Shown here in pieces: positions 5,577 to 6,581 of a stretch of 6,581 bases of DNA. The notes under the pieces were generated by a model that did no database searches, was not told where the DNA came from, and saw nothing but the letters and a program-made list of their open reading frames with translations. This DNA comes from Polyangia bacterium (GTDB taxonomy: Bacteria > Myxococcota_A > Polyangia > Polyangiales > Polyangiaceae): NCBI GenBank assembly GCA_030430975.1, contig JAUIKB010000337.1, positions 1-6,581 on the forward strand. Direction: 5' to 3'. A program made the position numbers and the translations under genes. Positions within the stretch are counted from its first letter, which is position 1; every line of letters starts with the position of its first letter.

Positions 5577-6581
5577 TTATCGTTGACGTCGGGTCAGGGC
5601 GATCCCGGCAGCGGTTGCCAGCAGCCAGCCTAGCGAACCACGCGGCTTCGGCGACCGCTGCTGAGCGCCGGCCGTCCGACAGCCGCAGCCTCCGCCGGCT
5701 GGCGCGATGCTGGTCGGCTTTTCCTCCGGCTCCACGACCTCGACTTCGGCGCATCGGCCGTCGGCGTCGAGGGGCAGCTTCTCCTTGGCGCCGAGCAGCA
5801 CCCCTTGGTCGAGAGGCTTCATCAGGTTGCCGCTGTTGTGGTTATCGTGGTGAAAGCTCTCCCAGCTGACAACCCCGTCATCGGTGCCTTCAGACGACCA
5901 GGCGTAGAGCCATCCATTGCGGCTGTTGACAACGACTTCGAGCTTGCCGTCCCCGGTGACATCGCCCACCGCCGTGGTGGCGATCACCCACTGGCCGGTG
6001 AACTTGGGCCAGCCTTCGGGCTCGCGTCCGCACGCGTCGACCGCGTGAACATAGTAGCCGCCGCTGCCGGTCAGTACTTCCGGATAGCCATCGCCTGTGA
6101 GGTCGGCGATTGCCTGGTTGTTGAAGAACGTGAAATCCTCGATCGGCACGGGGCTGGCGGGCATCATCTCACCGTTCGTCATGTCCCACATGCTGAGCAG
6201 CTGTTGCGCGAGCGCTCCGCTCGGCTGAGGACTCAGCAGGTTCTGGGCCAAACTGAGTGACCCACCAGAGCTGACCACGTCGGGAACGCCGTCTTGGTTG
6301 AGATCGCCTGCGGATGGCTGGGCGAACAGCGGGAACATCGTGTCCGGGAGTTCCGCGGTGGATGCGGGGCCGAAGATGCTCGTGGGCGCTAGACCGCGGG
6401 CGTCCTCACCGGTGTTGATGTCCTTGCGTTTCGGCAATGCGTTCGCCGGAGTCGAGCCAATGCCGGATTGCTCGCCGGGATCTGCCGGCACGATCAGCGG
6501 AGCGCTTCCGTTGCCGTGCATGATCGCTTCGGGTTTCCCATCGCCATCGATGTCGGCGACGATCGGGCTGTTGCTCACGCC
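5577..6581 (-). CDS. FG-GAP/VCBS repeat surface protein with MYXO-CTERM-like tail (5' end outside window)
   Basis: The last 334 codons of a larger secreted protein; the reading frame stays open to the right edge, so the GTG at 6578 is probably internal. Four calcium-binding FG-GAP-type loops follow the pattern A/G-D-x-(D/N/T)-x-D-G-x-x-(D/E). Counting the GTG codon as residue 1, they lie at 8-17 (A-D-I-D-G-D-G), 90-100, 158-167 and 205-214. Such repeats build beta-propeller surfaces that bind ligands or partners. The segment S-F-H-H-D-N-H-N-S-G-N (241-251) is a motif often seen near the end of these propellers. A Pro/Glu-rich stalk follows, then Gly/Cys residues (Cys298, Cys300), a hydrophobic helix and a final R-R-Q-R: a MYXO-CTERM-type sorting tail for surface display in Myxococcota. 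The ligand is unknown. The TAA stop at 5577-5579 lies about 90 bases upstream of the tRNA gene on the same strand, separated by a hairpin and the tRNA promoter. Confidence 0.85.
   Translation of the reverse strand, partial: GVSNSPIVADIDGDGKPEAIMHGNGSAPLIVPADPGEQSGIGSTPANALPKRKDINTGEDARGLAPTSIFGPASTAELPDTMFPLFAQPSAGDLNQDGVPDVVSSGGSLSLAQNLLSPQPSGALAQQLLSMWDMTNGEMMPASPVPIEDFTFFNNQAIADLTGDGYPEVLTGSGGYYVHAVDACGREPEGWPKFTGQWVIATTAVGDVTGDGKLEVVVNSRNGWLYAWSSEGTDDGVVSWESFHHDNHNSGNLMKPLDQGVLLGAKEKLPLDADGRCAEVEVVEPEEKPTSIAPAGGGCGCRTAGAQQRSPKPRGSLGWLLATAAGIALTRRQR
5580..5687 (-). other. MYXO-CTERM-like sorting signal (C-terminal 36 residues of the VCBS protein)
   Basis: The tail has three parts in the order expected of MYXO-CTERM: G-G-G-C-G-C-R with the key cysteines encoded at 5685-5687 and 5679-5681; a hydrophobic helix L-G-W-L-L-A-T-A-A-G-I-A-L; and the basic end T-R-R-Q-R. 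In Myxococcota such tails are thought to be processed by a CPBP-family protease (myxosortase) and to direct proteins to the outer surface. The match is by motif reading only. The linker between Cys and helix (about 15 residues) is somewhat long, and one Gln interrupts the Arg run. Confidence 0.75.

Noticed and set aside
5805..6260. A 151-codon plus-strand open frame opposite the VCBS gene
   Set aside because: The minus strand has four FG-GAP loops and a sorting tail in one frame, so the plus-strand frame is its antisense shadow.
1..6581. A defence, toxin-antitoxin, CRISPR or biosynthetic system
   Set aside because: None of the genes carries motifs of such systems, and no direct-repeat array or insertion-sequence ends were seen when reading both strands.

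Overview
This is a GC-rich chromosomal segment. The best guess for its source is a Myxococcota bacterium, probably of the Polyangia type. The strongest evidence is a minus-strand FG-GAP/VCBS repeat protein ending in a MYXO-CTERM-like sorting tail: a Gly/Cys cluster, a hydrophobic helix, then a terminal Arg-rich run. A long PrkA-type AAA+ protein and a TonB protein with a long Gly/Arg/Ser-rich middle fit the same assignment. This rests on sequence reading and remembered families, with no database search.

Left and middle (1-5402, plus strand). The genes are tightly packed: the last codons of an upstream gene (ends at 40), a DsbD-N-like lipoprotein (45-524), a PrkA-family AAA+ protein (535-2781), an APC-superfamily permease (2778-4055) and a TonB/TolA-like transducer (4077-5402). 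Gaps are 4, 10, -4 and 21 bases, so co-transcription is likely. prkA and the permease share a GTGA stop/start overlap, which suggests translational coupling. A good sigma-70-like promoter at the permease/tonB junction (TTGAGA, 16 bases, TATACT) would start transcription at about the GTG start codon of tonB. That gene could therefore also be expressed alone, as a leaderless or nearly leaderless message.

Right (5409-6581, minus strand). A tRNA-Met(CAT) gene with an encoded CCA end lies tail to tail with tonB, only 6 bases away. It has its own promoter (TTGACA, 18 bases, TATACG). An imperfect hairpin separates that promoter from the end of the VCBS-repeat gene, whose start lies beyond the window edge.

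How they may work together: PrkA proteins are linked to starvation and stress responses, the permease probably moves amino acids or related amines, and the TonB and lipoprotein genes act at the envelope. The window gives no proof of a shared pathway. No mobile element, CRISPR array or defence system was found. The points most worth checking are the leaderless promoter arrangement, the G9 run inside the permease gene, the prkA-permease coupling without the usual PrkA partners, and the tRNA/tonB tail-to-tail junction.
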